From positions 434,001-498,000 of the forward strand of contig NZ_FRCY01000003.1 in NCBI RefSeq assembly GCF_900143075.1: a DNA stretch of 64,000 bases, written 5' to 3'. The notes beneath the pieces are model-generated. The model was not told the origin of the DNA, did not search any database, and saw nothing but the letters and a program-made list of their open reading frames with translations. Source of the stretch: Cyclobacterium lianum (GTDB lineage: Bacteria > Bacteroidota > Bacteroidia > Cytophagales > Cyclobacteriaceae). Every line of letters begins with the position of its first letter. The first letter of the stretch is position 1. This document shows, piece after piece, positions 25,971-34,601 of this stretch. The position numbers were made by a program, and so were the translations under genes.

Positions 25971-27656
25971 TCAGTTATTTTTTTTGTGGTTTTCCCGTAT
26001 CACTCTCCTGAGAATCTTCCCGACATTGGATTTGGGTAGCTCATCGACAAAATAAACTTCTTTGGGCACCTTGTAGCTGGTCAGGTTTTCCCGGCTGAAA
26101 GCGATCAGTTCGTCGGCAGTCAACGGAGCATCATTTTTGACCACGTAGGCCACTACCTTTTCAGTAGATCTCTCGTCCGGCAAGCCAATTACGCCTACCT
26201 CATCGACGGCATCGTGAGCAGCCAGGGCATCCTCTACCTCATTGGGATAAACATTAAAGCCAGAGACCAGAATCATTTCCTTTTTCCGGTCTACTATCTG
26301 TAAAAAGCCGTCCTCATCCTGAAGCGCAATGTCTCCGGTTTTAAACCATCCATCTAAAAAAGCATCTTTTGTTTCTTCTGGTCTTTGCCAGTAGCCCGGC
26401 ATTACCTGTGGCCCTTTGACACACAACTCTCCCCTTTCACCCATAGGCAAAGAGTTGCCTTCGTCATCCACAATCCGGACCTCCGTATTGGGTAGCGGAA
26501 CGCCAATGGTGCCCAATCGCTCGGTGCCATCAATCGGGTTGCAAGAGACTACCGGAGAGGTTTCAGTCAGTCCATAGCCCTCTGCAAGCGGCGTTCCGGT
26601 GACATCTTTCCATCGTTTGGCGACTGATTTTTGTACTGCCATCCCTCCTCCTACGGCAATTTTCAGCGAGCTGAAGTCAAGTGCCCGGAAAGATGCCTGG
26701 TTGAGTAATCCGTTGAAAAGGGTATTCACTCCTGTAAATACGCTGAAAGGATGCTTTTTCAGCTCTTTGCAAAATGCCGGCATATCCCGGGGATTGGTGA
26801 TCAACACATTGTGGGCACCAATCTTCATCATGGCCAGACAATTGACCGTCAAAGCAAAAATATGGTATAAGGGCAGGGCAGTGATGACGGTCTCCTCCCG
26901 CTCTTTGAGTTTGGGCTTCATCCAGGCAGAAATTTGTTGCATATTGGCAACGATGTTTCCATGGCTCAGCATGGCCCCTTTGGATACACCCGTAGTGCCT
27001 CCGGTGTATTGTAAAAATGCCAGATCCTCCGATTTTAAAGATGGTTTTTCAAGGGTTTTATTTTCCCCGGCAGCCAGGGCTTTATTAAAAGTCCAGGCTC
27101 CGGGCAAGGAATAGGCCGGTACCATTTTCTTGACATATTTGACTACCAGATTAACAATGGTCCCTTTTAGCCCTCCCAGAAGATCGCCGATTTCAGTGGT
27201 GACGATATGCTTGATCCCCAATTCCTTGCTGATTTTTTCCAGGTTATGGGCAAAATTTGCCAGAATGACGACCGTTTTGACGCCGGCATCGGAATACTGG
27301 TGTTTCATCTCAGAAGCAGTATACAAGGGATTGGTATTCACCACAATCAGCCCTGCCCTTAAAGCGCCAAACATGGCCACCGGATACTGTAGCAGGTTGG
27401 GCATCTGAATGCCGATCCGATCTCCCTTTTTCATCTGAAGCTCATGCTGCAAAAAACAGGCAAATTGCCGGGACAAAGCATCCAGCTCATTGAATGATAG
27501 TGTCTTACCCATGCATTCATAGGCTACTGCATCTCCGTATTTCTGGATGCTTTCTTCAAACAAATCCACCACACAGGTGAACTCCCCGGGATCTATGGAG
27601 GTAGGTACGGACTTTGGATAAAACTTAAACCATGGGAACTCCTGCATATCTGTCAT
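25971..27656 (-). CDS. fadD: Long-chain-fatty-acid-CoA ligase
   Basis: The open frame goes up to 27728, but the Met at 27656-27654 (MTDMQEFPWFKFYP) matches the normal length and start of the family, so I choose it (561 residues). The ANL-superfamily AMP-binding motif LQYTGGTTGVSKGA (about residues 207-220) is intact. GYGLTETSPVVSCNP, GWFKTGDIALQDEDGFLQIV with the following DRKKEM, and the C-terminal lysine motif (PKSNVGKILRR) are also all present. It activates fatty acids with ATP and CoA in two steps, for degradation or lipid synthesis. Cytoplasmic, membrane-associated. It is monocistronic and convergent with the acetyltransferase gene. Confidence 0.93.
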   Translation of the reverse strand: MTDMQEFPWFKFYPKSVPTSIDPGEFTCVVDLFEESIQKYGDAVAYECMGKTLSFNELDALSRQFACFLQHELQMKKGDRIGIQMPNLLQYPVAMFGALRAGLIVVNTNPLYTASEMKHQYSDAGVKTVVILANFAHNLEKISKELGIKHIVTTEIGDLLGGLKGTIVNLVVKYVKKMVPAYSLPGAWTFNKALAAGENKTLEKPSLKSEDLAFLQYTGGTTGVSKGAMLSHGNIVANMQQISAWMKPKLKEREETVITALPLYHIFALTVNCLAMMKIGAHNVLITNPRDMPAFCKELKKHPFSVFTGVNTLFNGLLNQASFRALDFSSLKIAVGGGMAVQKSVAKRWKDVTGTPLAEGYGLTETSPVVSCNPIDGTERLGTIGVPLPNTEVRIVDDEGNSLPMGERGELCVKGPQVMPGYWQRPEETKDAFLDGWFKTGDIALQDEDGFLQIVDRKKEMILVSGFNVYPNEVEDALAAHDAVDEVGVIGLPDERSTEKVVAYVVKNDAPLTADELIAFSRENLTSYKVPKEVYFVDELPKSNVGKILRRVIRENHKKNN

Positions 27657-27936
27657 TTTGAGGTTATTGTTAAAGGCAATTTTACTAAGATATCCAATGT
27701 AAGGCTTATTTAAAAAAGATATTTCCAATAATATTGCAGCGCCCTCAATTTCACCAAAATCATTTAAATAAAACGGCTGTGCGCATCTCCGGCAGGACCA
27801 GCTTGATGATTTCCTGCAAGTAAAATCCGGTAGATCTTAGTGCCTGCCTGCTACCAGCTTGAAATCCAGCTTCGGAAGATTTATATTCGGTCTGTTTTCC
27901 GGCTTAATCCCGGATTAAATTTTATTTACAAAGATT

Positions 27937-28551
27937 ATGTACAGGTTTCTGGCCGGACTCCTAACGGCAATATTGTTGTTCTTATTGATCTTCTATTTCG
28001 TACACCGGAGAAAGGAAAAAGAAGAATTACAGCTCAATACCGCTTTAATAGAACAAGAAATCAAGCAGGTGGGCAAGCTGATCGTGACAGAGGGCCATTT
28101 CTCCCAGATATTGAGTTATAAAAATACACGAAGAAATTACTTCGATATTTTCTCGGCCAATAAAAAAGCGCTGGTGATCGTGAATGCAAAGGTGACCATT
28201 GGCTATGATCTTCGCCAGATTCAAACGGAAATTGATCCAGAGGCCCGGCAGGTACGGATTACAAGTATACCCGAGCCAGAGGTCAATATCTATCCAGACT
28301 TGCAGTACTACGATGTCAGCCAGGATTATTTCAATAAATTCGATGCGGCGGATTACAACAAAATCAAGGGGAGGATCAATACGATTCTGGAGGAAAAAAT
28401 CAATCAATCCGACCTGAAATCCGACGCCAGGGAACGATTACTTACCGAGTTATCCAGGATTTATATCCTTACCAAAACCATGGGCTGGAGTTTGCATTTT
28501 GAGGAAACCACCATCAATTCTCCTGAAGAACTTCGGGGTTTGGAGTTTTGA
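27937..28551 (+). CDS. DUF4230 membrane-anchored protein
   Basis: 204 residues. One N-terminal transmembrane helix (FLAGLLTAILLFLLIFYFV, residues 4-22) followed by a basic stop and a large domain facing the periplasm. The domain opens with QVGKLIVTEGHFSQILSY and continues with NKKALVIVNAKVTIGYDL, the signature arrangement of DUF4230, then a helix-rich end (INTILEEKINQSDLKSDARE). DUF4230 proteins are common in Bacteroidota and their function is unknown. Size and layout are normal. The start ATG is in an AT-rich context with no recognisable Shine-Dalgarno, as usual here. Confidence 0.85.
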   Translation: MYRFLAGLLTAILLFLLIFYFVHRRKEKEELQLNTALIEQEIKQVGKLIVTEGHFSQILSYKNTRRNYFDIFSANKKALVIVNAKVTIGYDLRQIQTEIDPEARQVRITSIPEPEVNIYPDLQYYDVSQDYFNKFDAADYNKIKGRINTILEEKINQSDLKSDARERLLTELSRIYILTKTMGWSLHFEETTINSPEELRGLEF

Positions 28552-28600
28552 AAGTACCTTGTACCGGAATACGCTATAATTCCAATTTGTTTACGAAACC

Positions 28601-28615
28601 AGGATTGCAAATCCT
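28601..28615. repeat. Stem-variable palindrome, core TTGCAA
   Basis: AGGATTGCAAATCCT is an imperfect palindrome of the same design as the set at 30706-30896. In the reverse orientation it reads AGGATTTGCAATCCT, a short stem around the ATTTGCAAT core. Confidence 0.6.
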
Positions 28616-28619
28616 GTTT

Positions 28620-28652
28620 ATCTGTGTTAATCTGAGTAATCTGTGGTGAACC
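28620..28652. repeat. 33-base dispersed repeat, copy 1
   Basis: An exact 33-base match to 30975-31007 in the same orientation. It contains three spaced AATCTG or ATCTG blocks. It lies 44 bases beyond the stop of the minus-strand barrel gene at 28696. Similar ATCTGTG-rich intergenic repeats are frequent in Bacteroidota. Confidence 0.85.
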
Positions 28653-28695
28653 TTTTTTAGCAGGTATTTGCTTTAATTGTCGGCCAGGACAATCA

Positions 28696-29403
28696 TCAAA
28701 ACCTGTAGTTTAAAATAATCCCGGTATAAGGCTGAAAGCGCAAACCATTTAGTTTCACCGTATAACCTTCGGAGGACTGAATCTGATTTTGACTACCTTC
28801 TTCGTTAGTCCTTATGGCCATGTCTTCGGTATATTGTTGTTCTCCCATATACCCTGAAAGGCGAAATTCTGTACTTAGCAGCAAGCGCGAAGTTAGCCTA
28901 AAACGAAGGCCTGCCAAGGGGGAAAGGGAAAACCTGATTTCCCGGTCATACTTGTTCGTATTTTCAAGATAATTAGTTTCAGGGTCCAGGTCCGGCTGCT
29001 CAAAAAAGGATCTGCTGTGCTCCCTGCTCCCTTCCAGCTCGAGGCCATAATATCCCTCCCATCTCCTTGCGAGGGGTTTGATCCATTCATAGCCCAGGGC
29101 CAGGCCTAAATTTGACCAACCGTCTATATTGGTAAAGTCCCCCTCTATTTTTTTATACCTGCTCACCATTCCAAAGACCCGCAAACGGATCCTGTTTTGT
29201 TCATGAATCTTTTTCCTTAGCATCAATTCCAAAGGGGTCCGCTGGTTTTGATCCATCAACTGATCGAAGGCAAAATAGGTATTGACCCCAAGCTCGTACC
29301 GGCTTGTGGAGTCTAACAGACTCCATGTTGAAGGGTCGTTTTGGGCTGATGAAGTAGCAAAGCTCATTAGGAAAATTAGCCCTGAAAATATCCGCTGATA
29401 CAT
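28696..29403 (-). CDS. Outer-membrane beta-barrel protein (paralogue A)
   Basis: 235 residues with a signal peptide (cleavage about SSAQND). The mature protein is a run of amphipathic strands and ends in TGIILNYRF, with a terminal Phe, the usual end of an outer-membrane barrel. Landmarks shared with the gene at 29594 are YELGVNTYFAFDQL (versus YSLGINSQFAMDGL), RTPLELMLRKK (versus FTPIEFLLRRG), GLALGYEWIKPL (versus AIALGHEWHHPI) and the last strand FQPYTGIILN. They are therefore tandem paralogues, diverged well past half identity. Family unnamed. Function unknown; pore, enzyme or structural role cannot be told apart. Confidence 0.75.
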   Translation of the reverse strand: MYQRIFSGLIFLMSFATSSAQNDPSTWSLLDSTSRYELGVNTYFAFDQLMDQNQRTPLELMLRKKIHEQNRIRLRVFGMVSRYKKIEGDFTNIDGWSNLGLALGYEWIKPLARRWEGYYGLELEGSREHSRSFFEQPDLDPETNYLENTNKYDREIRFSLSPLAGLRFRLTSRLLLSTEFRLSGYMGEQQYTEDMAIRTNEEGSQNQIQSSEGYTVKLNGLRFQPYTGIILNYRF

Positions 29404-29429
29404 GTATCTTCTTTGTTTAGGTTAATGAA

Positions 29430-29468
29430 AATAATGACGGGATTGTTCTCTGTGTTAACAATCCCGTC
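29430..29468 (-). terminator. Hairpin after the orphan T9SS tail
   Basis: GACGGGATTGTT (29436-29447) pairs perfectly with AACAATCCCGTC (29457-29468). On the minus strand it is followed by ATTATTTTCATT, a weak U-run. It lies about 14 bases past the stop at 29482, so it probably ends the transcript of the upstream barrel and the orphan tail. Confidence 0.65.
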
Positions 29469-29481
29469 AGGAAAAGATTAA

Positions 29482-29589
29482 TTATTTGACTAGTATTTGC
29501 CTTTTTATTACGCCGTCAGGATGTTCGATATGCACATAATAAGTCCCTAAAGCTAAGGAACTGATATCAACATTTAGATTTTTTTTCAT
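29482..29589 (-). pseudogene. Orphan T9SS type A C-terminal sorting tail
   Basis: A 35-residue frame beginning with Met. After MKKNLN it reads VDISSLALGTYYVHIEH and ends GVIKRQILVK, which is the last two strands of a T9SS type A sorting domain, usually found at the end of proteins of several hundred residues. A cargo protein directly in front of it is absent: the upstream frame is the last strand region of the barrel gene in another frame. The tail starts 5 bases after the barrel stop (29594) and is followed by a hairpin. It is either the last remnant of a deleted T9SS cargo gene, or a very short real peptide. I rate decay more likely. The full open frame from 29814 gives no sensible sequence. 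Confidence 0.65.
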
Positions 29590-29593
29590 TGTT

Positions 29594-30310
29594 TTAAAAT
29601 TTAAGATTAATAAAAATTCCGGAATAGGGTTGAAAATCAAAAACCCAGGCCTTTGCATCATATCCTCCAATGGAATGTGTCTCCGACCCATCAGGGTTAG
29701 CGGAGGATTTTGCAAAGCCATCCTTTCTCGATTTCGTATTGTTATAGAATATTTCCATCCGCATTTCGTAGGAAACAAAAAAGTAATGCATCGGGGAATA
29801 GGTAAAGCCAACAATAGGGACCAAACCTAATGATTGTGTAGTAATAAAATCATATCTCCTTACCTTAACGCTCCCGTAAGTCTCGGAGTAATAGGAATAA
29901 TTTCTCGTAGTATTGTGGATATCCCAACCCTTCTCCAGATCTGCCCCAAAATAATAACCGAACTTGTTATTGATGGGATGGTGCCATTCATGTCCCAGGG
30001 CGATGGCAAAGCGGGATTGCTGGATCTTCCGGTTTTCCTCCTCTTCTATTTTATTGGAATTCTCTACCCAGCCCCTGGCCCTTAGCCTGAGGCTACGCTC
30101 ACCCTGCAGTCCCCTACGCAGCAAAAACTCAATAGGAGTGAATGTCCCCGGATCCAATAATCCATCCATGGCAAACTGGCTGTTGATACCCAGGCTATAG
30201 GCTTTTTCGGGAAGAAAAACCTGGGTTGACTGACCTGTTTCGTCCCCTTGTGCTAAAGCCGTTCCAAAAAATCCCGTCAGCAAAAGGCTTGTTATTAAAA
30301 GTTTAATCAT
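29594..30310 (-). CDS. Outer-membrane beta-barrel protein (paralogue B)
   Basis: 238 residues with a signal peptide (MIKLLITSLLLTGFFGTALA then QGD). Strand pattern, length and shared landmarks make it a paralogue of the gene at 28696; it also ends in a strand with terminal Phe (SGIFINLKF). The paralogues are on the same strand and separated by 190 bases that contain the orphan sorting tail and a hairpin, so they arose by tandem duplication and are probably separate transcripts now. Function unknown. Confidence 0.75.
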   Translation of the reverse strand: MIKLLITSLLLTGFFGTALAQGDETGQSTQVFLPEKAYSLGINSQFAMDGLLDPGTFTPIEFLLRRGLQGERSLRLRARGWVENSNKIEEEENRKIQQSRFAIALGHEWHHPINNKFGYYFGADLEKGWDIHNTTRNYSYYSETYGSVKVRRYDFITTQSLGLVPIVGFTYSPMHYFFVSYEMRMEIFYNNTKSRKDGFAKSSANPDGSETHSIGGYDAKAWVFDFQPYSGIFINLKF

Positions 30311-30554
30311 GCTTTTTTTCCGAAATGTAGGTGCCGGAAATGAGATTTCCTACAAGTTTACGAAAATAAATATTAGTATTTTTTATTGCAGTATAATAAT
30401 AAGACTTTTTTAGTTTTTTTTCCAATTTTAATGCTGAAATCGGGTAGGTTAAAACTCAAAAACAGCAATAAAATACCGAAAAAAATATTCCTTTTGGCCT
30501 GAATAATTACAAGAGTTTTCGAAGCAATTTTAAAGCTTTACCAATCGGTTCTCT

Positions 30555-30598
30555 CTCTCTGGGTTTAGTTTGCAACTACATCCCAGGTATCCGATTAA
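30555..30598 (+). repeat. Degenerate direct repeat, copy 1
   Basis: CTCTCTGGGTTTAGTTTGCA and the following AACTACATCCCAGGTATCCG match 30760-30800 (CTCTCTGGGTGAGTTTGCAA, then CTAAATCCCAGGTATCCG) with few differences. Contains a TAGTT-AACTA stem around the same TGC core as the other palindromes. Confidence 0.75.
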
Positions 30599-30705
30599 TA
30601 CGGTGCGTTTACGAAATAAATCCCCCTCCCCCCTTTTTAAAGGGGGATTTTGTCTTTTGGAGAAATAACAGGTACGTTCCTGCTTTTGAGTTTATCTCCG
30701 CTCCT

Positions 30706-30896
30706 CGGAATTTGTAATTCCGTGGTTCAGATAAGGGGGATTTGTAATCCCCAAAACCCTCTCTGGGTGAGTTTGCAACTAAATCCCAGGTATCCGATTG
30801 GTTACGTAAACGAGGCATTTGTAATGCCGGAAACCAAAGACCGACCGTAAAGAAAATCGTTTTTTAAAACGCACCCGGATGGCCATTACAAATGGC
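30706..30896. repeat. Cluster of four palindromes with constant loop and variable stem
   Basis: CGGAATTTGTAATTCCG (30706-30722), GGGGATTTGTAATCCCC (30736-30752), GGCATTTGTAATGCC (30814-30828) and GCCATTACAAATGGC (30882-30896, reverse orientation) all share the core ATTTGTAAT, while the outer stem differs in each but remains self-complementary. This pattern implies selection or mechanism acting on the hairpin and the loop rather than on one sequence. Confidence 0.8.
30760..30802 (+). repeat. Degenerate direct repeat, copy 2
   Basis: Second copy of the block at 30555-30598, same orientation, about 205 bases away. It is followed by GTTACGTAAACGAGG, an analogue of GTGCGTTTACGAAA after copy 1. 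Confidence 0.75.
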
Positions 30897-30974
30897 TTTT
30901 TGCCGGGTTTTATCTGTTTATGATTCCGAAAATAGTGGAGTGATTAGCATACTTCACCCGGTACTAATCATTCT

Positions 30975-31007
30975 ATCTGTGTTAATCTGAGTAATCTGTG
31001 GTGAACC
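30975..31007. repeat. 33-base dispersed repeat, copy 2
   Basis: Identical over 33 bases to 28620-28652. It lies 23 bases beyond the stop of the minus-strand DUF4249 gene, so both copies lie behind 3' ends of minus-strand envelope genes. Confidence 0.85.
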
Positions 31008-31029
31008 CTTTTTAATCAACTTCAGCCAA

Positions 31030-31941
31030 TTACTCCTCCATTCGCTTTACCGAAATACTTTCCCCCATCACGATACCTATGCCATTCGAAATATTGGAAT
31101 AAACCTGCACCGGCTGGGCAAATGGATCTCCATCATTCCACCATTGCAGGCCATAGGTAGAATGGAACAGGTAGTAATTCCTTGTCACCACCTTCAGGGT
31201 AAATGACACTTCCCCATCCATGTCTTCCGTAAAGTAGGAGCCATTAATAAACATATCAATTTTGGCCTCAGCACCATCAAATAATTTATCATCAATCAAC
31301 AGCTCCCCATCCGTATTAAAATCCTTTTCATACGTTGGATTTTTAGGCTCCAGATAAAGAGGGTAATTTTCTTCATAATATACCAAATTGCCGTCCTGAT
31401 CCGTGTAAGTATGCATTCTGTAATAGTGCGCTGAAATTTCATAGTAGTTTTCCCCTGGGGGATCATCAAAAGTCAACTGAATATCATCCCTGGAGGACCA
31501 GGAATCCACCTGTACCTGACCTTGATAAAGGAGGTTTTTGATGGGTACCCTGATTGGAATAGTCTCGGTGGCAGTGACCGGGTCGTATCCTGGTACCAGC
31601 ACTTCAACTTTGTATTCGTTCCCTTCCGCAATCATGTGGTCCAGACTGATGTACTCTCCGGTGGCTTCATCAAAGCTAAGCGGATAAGTTTCTCCCTGAT
31701 GGATCAGCTTCACCTCCGCATCCCTGATGGGTTCATACTCCCAATTGTTATCCAGAATATGTTTGCTGTAGGTTACCCTCACTTTAGGAAAAGTATTGTG
31801 CGCGAGGCTGGAATTGACCGTAACCTGGGGTTTCTCAAATGGAATGTCTATGTCCACGGTAGTCTCGCAGGAGGAATAGACAAAAAGTACCCCAAGGACC
31901 ACCAGCAATCGGAAATATTTAAATGTTTGTGGAATAGCCAT
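31030..31941 (-). CDS. DUF4249 lipoprotein
   Basis: 303 residues. The N-terminal signal ends in a lipobox at VYSSC (about residue 25), so the protein is lipid-anchored. The following CETTVDIDIPFEKPQVTVNS with the later VRVTYSKHILDN is the characteristic opening of DUF4249, a beta-sandwich family. It follows the TonB receptor gene by three bases on the same strand, and this pairing (receptor then DUF4249) is a recurring Bacteroidota arrangement. The lipoprotein is thought to assist ligand capture or transport by the receptor in a way analogous to SusD, but no SusD-type sequence is present. Substrate unknown. Confidence 0.88.
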   Translation of the reverse strand: MAIPQTFKYFRLLVVLGVLFVYSSCETTVDIDIPFEKPQVTVNSSLAHNTFPKVRVTYSKHILDNNWEYEPIRDAEVKLIHQGETYPLSFDEATGEYISLDHMIAEGNEYKVEVLVPGYDPVTATETIPIRVPIKNLLYQGQVQVDSWSSRDDIQLTFDDPPGENYYEISAHYYRMHTYTDQDGNLVYYEENYPLYLEPKNPTYEKDFNTDGELLIDDKLFDGAEAKIDMFINGSYFTEDMDGEVSFTLKVVTRNYYLFHSTYGLQWWNDGDPFAQPVQVYSNISNGIGIVMGESISVKRMEE

Positions 31942-31944
31942 AAA

Positions 31945-34293
31945 TCAGAATTTAAAACTATAGGAAAAGGAAGGGATAACGGGAAAAAGGCTGTATTGCA
32001 TCACTTTCCGGTTGCCCTGATTGTCGCTGCCCAGGTCCATAAAGAATGGATTCATGCGATTGTACACATTATAAATGCCCAGGGTCCATTTCCGTTCCCC
32101 CCACCGTTTGGTTTTCCACCAGCTGAAACTCAAATCCAAGCGGTGGTAATCCCTGTTCCTGAAATTATTTCTGCTTTCGTAATATTCCACATTGGGCCTG
32201 GAAAAACCTCCATACCTGCTTATCTCCAATCCCTCGTACCGCTGCGTGGGTAGAGAAACCGCATTGCCGGTGCCATAGACCCAGGCCAGAGAAAAATCCT
32301 TATTGTCCTTCCACTCATGGGTGAGGGCAAAACTTACATCATGCCTGCGGTCATACTTGTAGGGAAACCACTTGCCAAAATTAACCTCATCAAATCTCCT
32401 CTCTGTATTGGAAAGGGTATATCCCAACCATCCGGAGATCTTTCCAACTTTTCGCTGAATCAGGAATTCGGCCCCATAGCTCCTGCCCTCTCCTACCGCT
32501 ACCTTGTCCTGCCAGTCTTCATCCAGGTTGAGGTAAGTGGCTCCATCCTTATACTCAATCAGTCCATTCATGGTCTTGTAATAGGCCTCCAGCGTTATTT
32601 CAAAACCCTTGAAATTACGTACCCCTCCCAAAGCCACCTGCATGGCTTCCTGCGGTCCGATAGTTGGAGTGGCCGGCACCCACAGATCCGTTGGCAAGCC
32701 CAGTCCCGCATTGGTCAGGAGGTGAATAAACTGGGTCATGGTCACAAAGGATGCTTTTAAGGATGTGCTGGAATTCACCAGGTACCGGGCCGCAATCCTT
32801 GGCTGCAGGCTGTTGTAATGTTGGTCTTCCGTAAGGAAACCGGAATAATGAAGCCCCAGATTGGCCTTCAACCTGGGACTGAGGTTGATATCATCTTCCG
32901 CATACAGGGCATATTCCACGGAATTGAGTTCATCCGCACCCAGTCTCAGGTCATTTTCCGCCTCGCTGCTTTTGCTGGCATATACCCCGGGGGAGAACTT
33001 ATGAAATATCACATTGGTACCGAACCGGATATAATGGTCCGGATTGGGGATGTAGTCAAAATCCGATTTAACTGCCCAATCCCGGATGCCTGAAAAATAC
33101 CGCTCAGAATAAATATTGGTTTCGTTTACGCCGGCACCGGTGATTTTCTCCTCGTAGTTACTGAAAAGGTCAAACTTGTAGCGACTATGGGTAAAGGTGT
33201 GGTTGCTGAACAAACGGCTGTTGATCACATTGTTCCAGCGCAAAGCGGTGATAAAATTCCCCCATCTCAGGCCGAACTCTTCATCATAATCAGTTCTTTC
33301 GTTATCATAAACATAAAAGTCCTTGTATCTGGAGTAGACTTTATCGTCCCCCGAGTAAACGCTCAGATACAACCGGTTTTTGTCATTGACTACGTGGTTG
33401 ATTTTACCATTCAGGTCATAGAAATAATAGCCTACATTTTCATTGCCTGAGGTTGCGGCTTTAATGATGGGCCTCGCCAAAAGATCCAGGTAGGTCCTTC
33501 TGGCTGAAAATATAAAAGAAGTTTGATCCTTTTTGATGGGCCCTTCCACGGTTACTTTGGAGGCTATCAGGCCAATAGAACCCTCCCCTTTAAATTCCTG
33601 CATGTTGCCTTCCTTCATGCTCACGTCAATCACGGAAGACAACCTGCCGCCATACCTGGAAGGGAACCCTCCCTTGATCAATTCCACATTGTTGATGGCA
33701 TCGGCGTTGAATATGGAAAAGAAGCCAAACAGGTGGGAAGCATTGTACACCGGTACCCCGTCGAGCAGGATCAGATTTTGGTCCGGCCCCCCTCCCCTGA
33801 CATACAGGCCGCTTCCTCCCTCAGTACCCGATTGCACTCCGGGCAACAGCTGCAATACTTTAAATACATCCACTTCCCCCATCAGAGCCGGCAGTTCCTT
33901 GATCTGTTTGATGGGGACATTAATGGAACTCATCCGGCTCACTTCCTGGATCTGGTCCATTTCTGAAGCGGACACCACTACTTCCTGGAGGTTGCCATCT
34001 GGCATCAAGCTTACATTGATCACCGTATCTTTGCCTGCTTTTAGCCTGATATGCTGGGTCTGAAAACCCACAAAGCTGAAAAACAGATCCAGACTATCAC
34101 TATTGGTCGTGTAACTGTAAAAACCAAACTGGTTGGCTACGGTGCCTTTTTGCGAAATTTTATCATAAATATTCGCACCTATCAGGTGTTCGCCAGTACC
34201 TTCTTCTGTGATGGTGCCGCTAATGGTTATCTTTTGGGCAAAACCAGGTAGGTTTAAACCAAAAAGTAAAAGAATAAAAATTAATCGTTTCAT
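31945..34293 (-). CDS. TonB-dependent receptor with carboxypeptidase-regulatory-like domain
   Basis: The open frame begins at 34329, but the Met at 34293-34291 (MKRLIFILLLFGLNLPGFAQ) starts a standard signal peptide, giving 782 residues. About residues 20-105 form a carboxypeptidase-D regulatory-like domain (ITISGTITEEGTGEHLIGAN). The plug (VVVSASEMDQIQEVSRMSSI; LYVRGGGPDQNLILLDGVPV) spans about 110-220, and the rest is a 22-strand barrel that ends in FSYSFKF. It takes up a substrate across the outer membrane with energy from TonB. The DUF4249 partner gene is three bases downstream. There is no SusD gene, so it is not a classical polysaccharide utilisation pair. Ligand not predictable. Confidence 0.92.
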   Translation of the reverse strand: MKRLIFILLLFGLNLPGFAQKITISGTITEEGTGEHLIGANIYDKISQKGTVANQFGFYSYTTNSDSLDLFFSFVGFQTQHIRLKAGKDTVINVSLMPDGNLQEVVVSASEMDQIQEVSRMSSINVPIKQIKELPALMGEVDVFKVLQLLPGVQSGTEGGSGLYVRGGGPDQNLILLDGVPVYNASHLFGFFSIFNADAINNVELIKGGFPSRYGGRLSSVIDVSMKEGNMQEFKGEGSIGLIASKVTVEGPIKKDQTSFIFSARRTYLDLLARPIIKAATSGNENVGYYFYDLNGKINHVVNDKNRLYLSVYSGDDKVYSRYKDFYVYDNERTDYDEEFGLRWGNFITALRWNNVINSRLFSNHTFTHSRYKFDLFSNYEEKITGAGVNETNIYSERYFSGIRDWAVKSDFDYIPNPDHYIRFGTNVIFHKFSPGVYASKSSEAENDLRLGADELNSVEYALYAEDDINLSPRLKANLGLHYSGFLTEDQHYNSLQPRIAARYLVNSSTSLKASFVTMTQFIHLLTNAGLGLPTDLWVPATPTIGPQEAMQVALGGVRNFKGFEITLEAYYKTMNGLIEYKDGATYLNLDEDWQDKVAVGEGRSYGAEFLIQRKVGKISGWLGYTLSNTERRFDEVNFGKWFPYKYDRRHDVSFALTHEWKDNKDFSLAWVYGTGNAVSLPTQRYEGLEISRYGGFSRPNVEYYESRNNFRNRDYHRLDLSFSWWKTKRWGERKWTLGIYNVYNRMNPFFMDLGSDNQGNRKVMQYSLFPVIPSFSYSFKF

Positions 34294-34601
34294 TTTTTCC
34301 AGATCATAAAAAACCTTTGCATAGTACACTTTAAAATTTGTCGCAAATCTAATGAAATAAGTAAAATCAAATCATTCGTTGAGAAAATAAACTTGTTTCA
34401 ACGCAACGCCGGCAAGTGCCTTTATTTATATTTCCTACAGCAAATAGCAACGTCGGCTCATTTTTCTTTCACTGCCAAAAGCATTACCTACCTAAGACGG
34501 GAAGCTGAATCATTATGCTACAAACCCAAGCCCGTTTGACGAAAAAATTTCCCTGGCCTATCCATGACAATGAAAGTTTTATTCCTTGCCTTATTTTTCT
34601 G
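34294..34601. other. Intergenic region, nothing recognised
   Basis: About 310 bases between co-directional minus-strand genes, containing the 5' leader of the TonB receptor transcript. No ORF, no clear terminator. Confidence 0.4.

Larger units (their letters stand above)
30311..31029. other. Intergenic region packed with short repeats
   Basis: 719 bases with no gene. It contains the stem-variable palindromes (30706-30896), two copies of a roughly 45-base block, and one copy of the 33-base dispersed repeat. AAATCCCCC and GGGGGATTT near 30620-30655 form another hairpin. The left third (30330-30430) is AT-rich and probably carries the promoter for the minus-strand barrel gene at 29594. Confidence 0.7.

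Noticed and set aside
30871-30912. Hairpin with T-rich tail that looks like a plus-strand terminator
   Set aside because: No plus-strand gene ends nearby; better explained as a member of the palindrome cluster.
31522-32253. Plus-strand frame of 243 codons
   Set aside because: Antisense shadow of the DUF4249 and TonB receptor genes, without any domain-like sequence.
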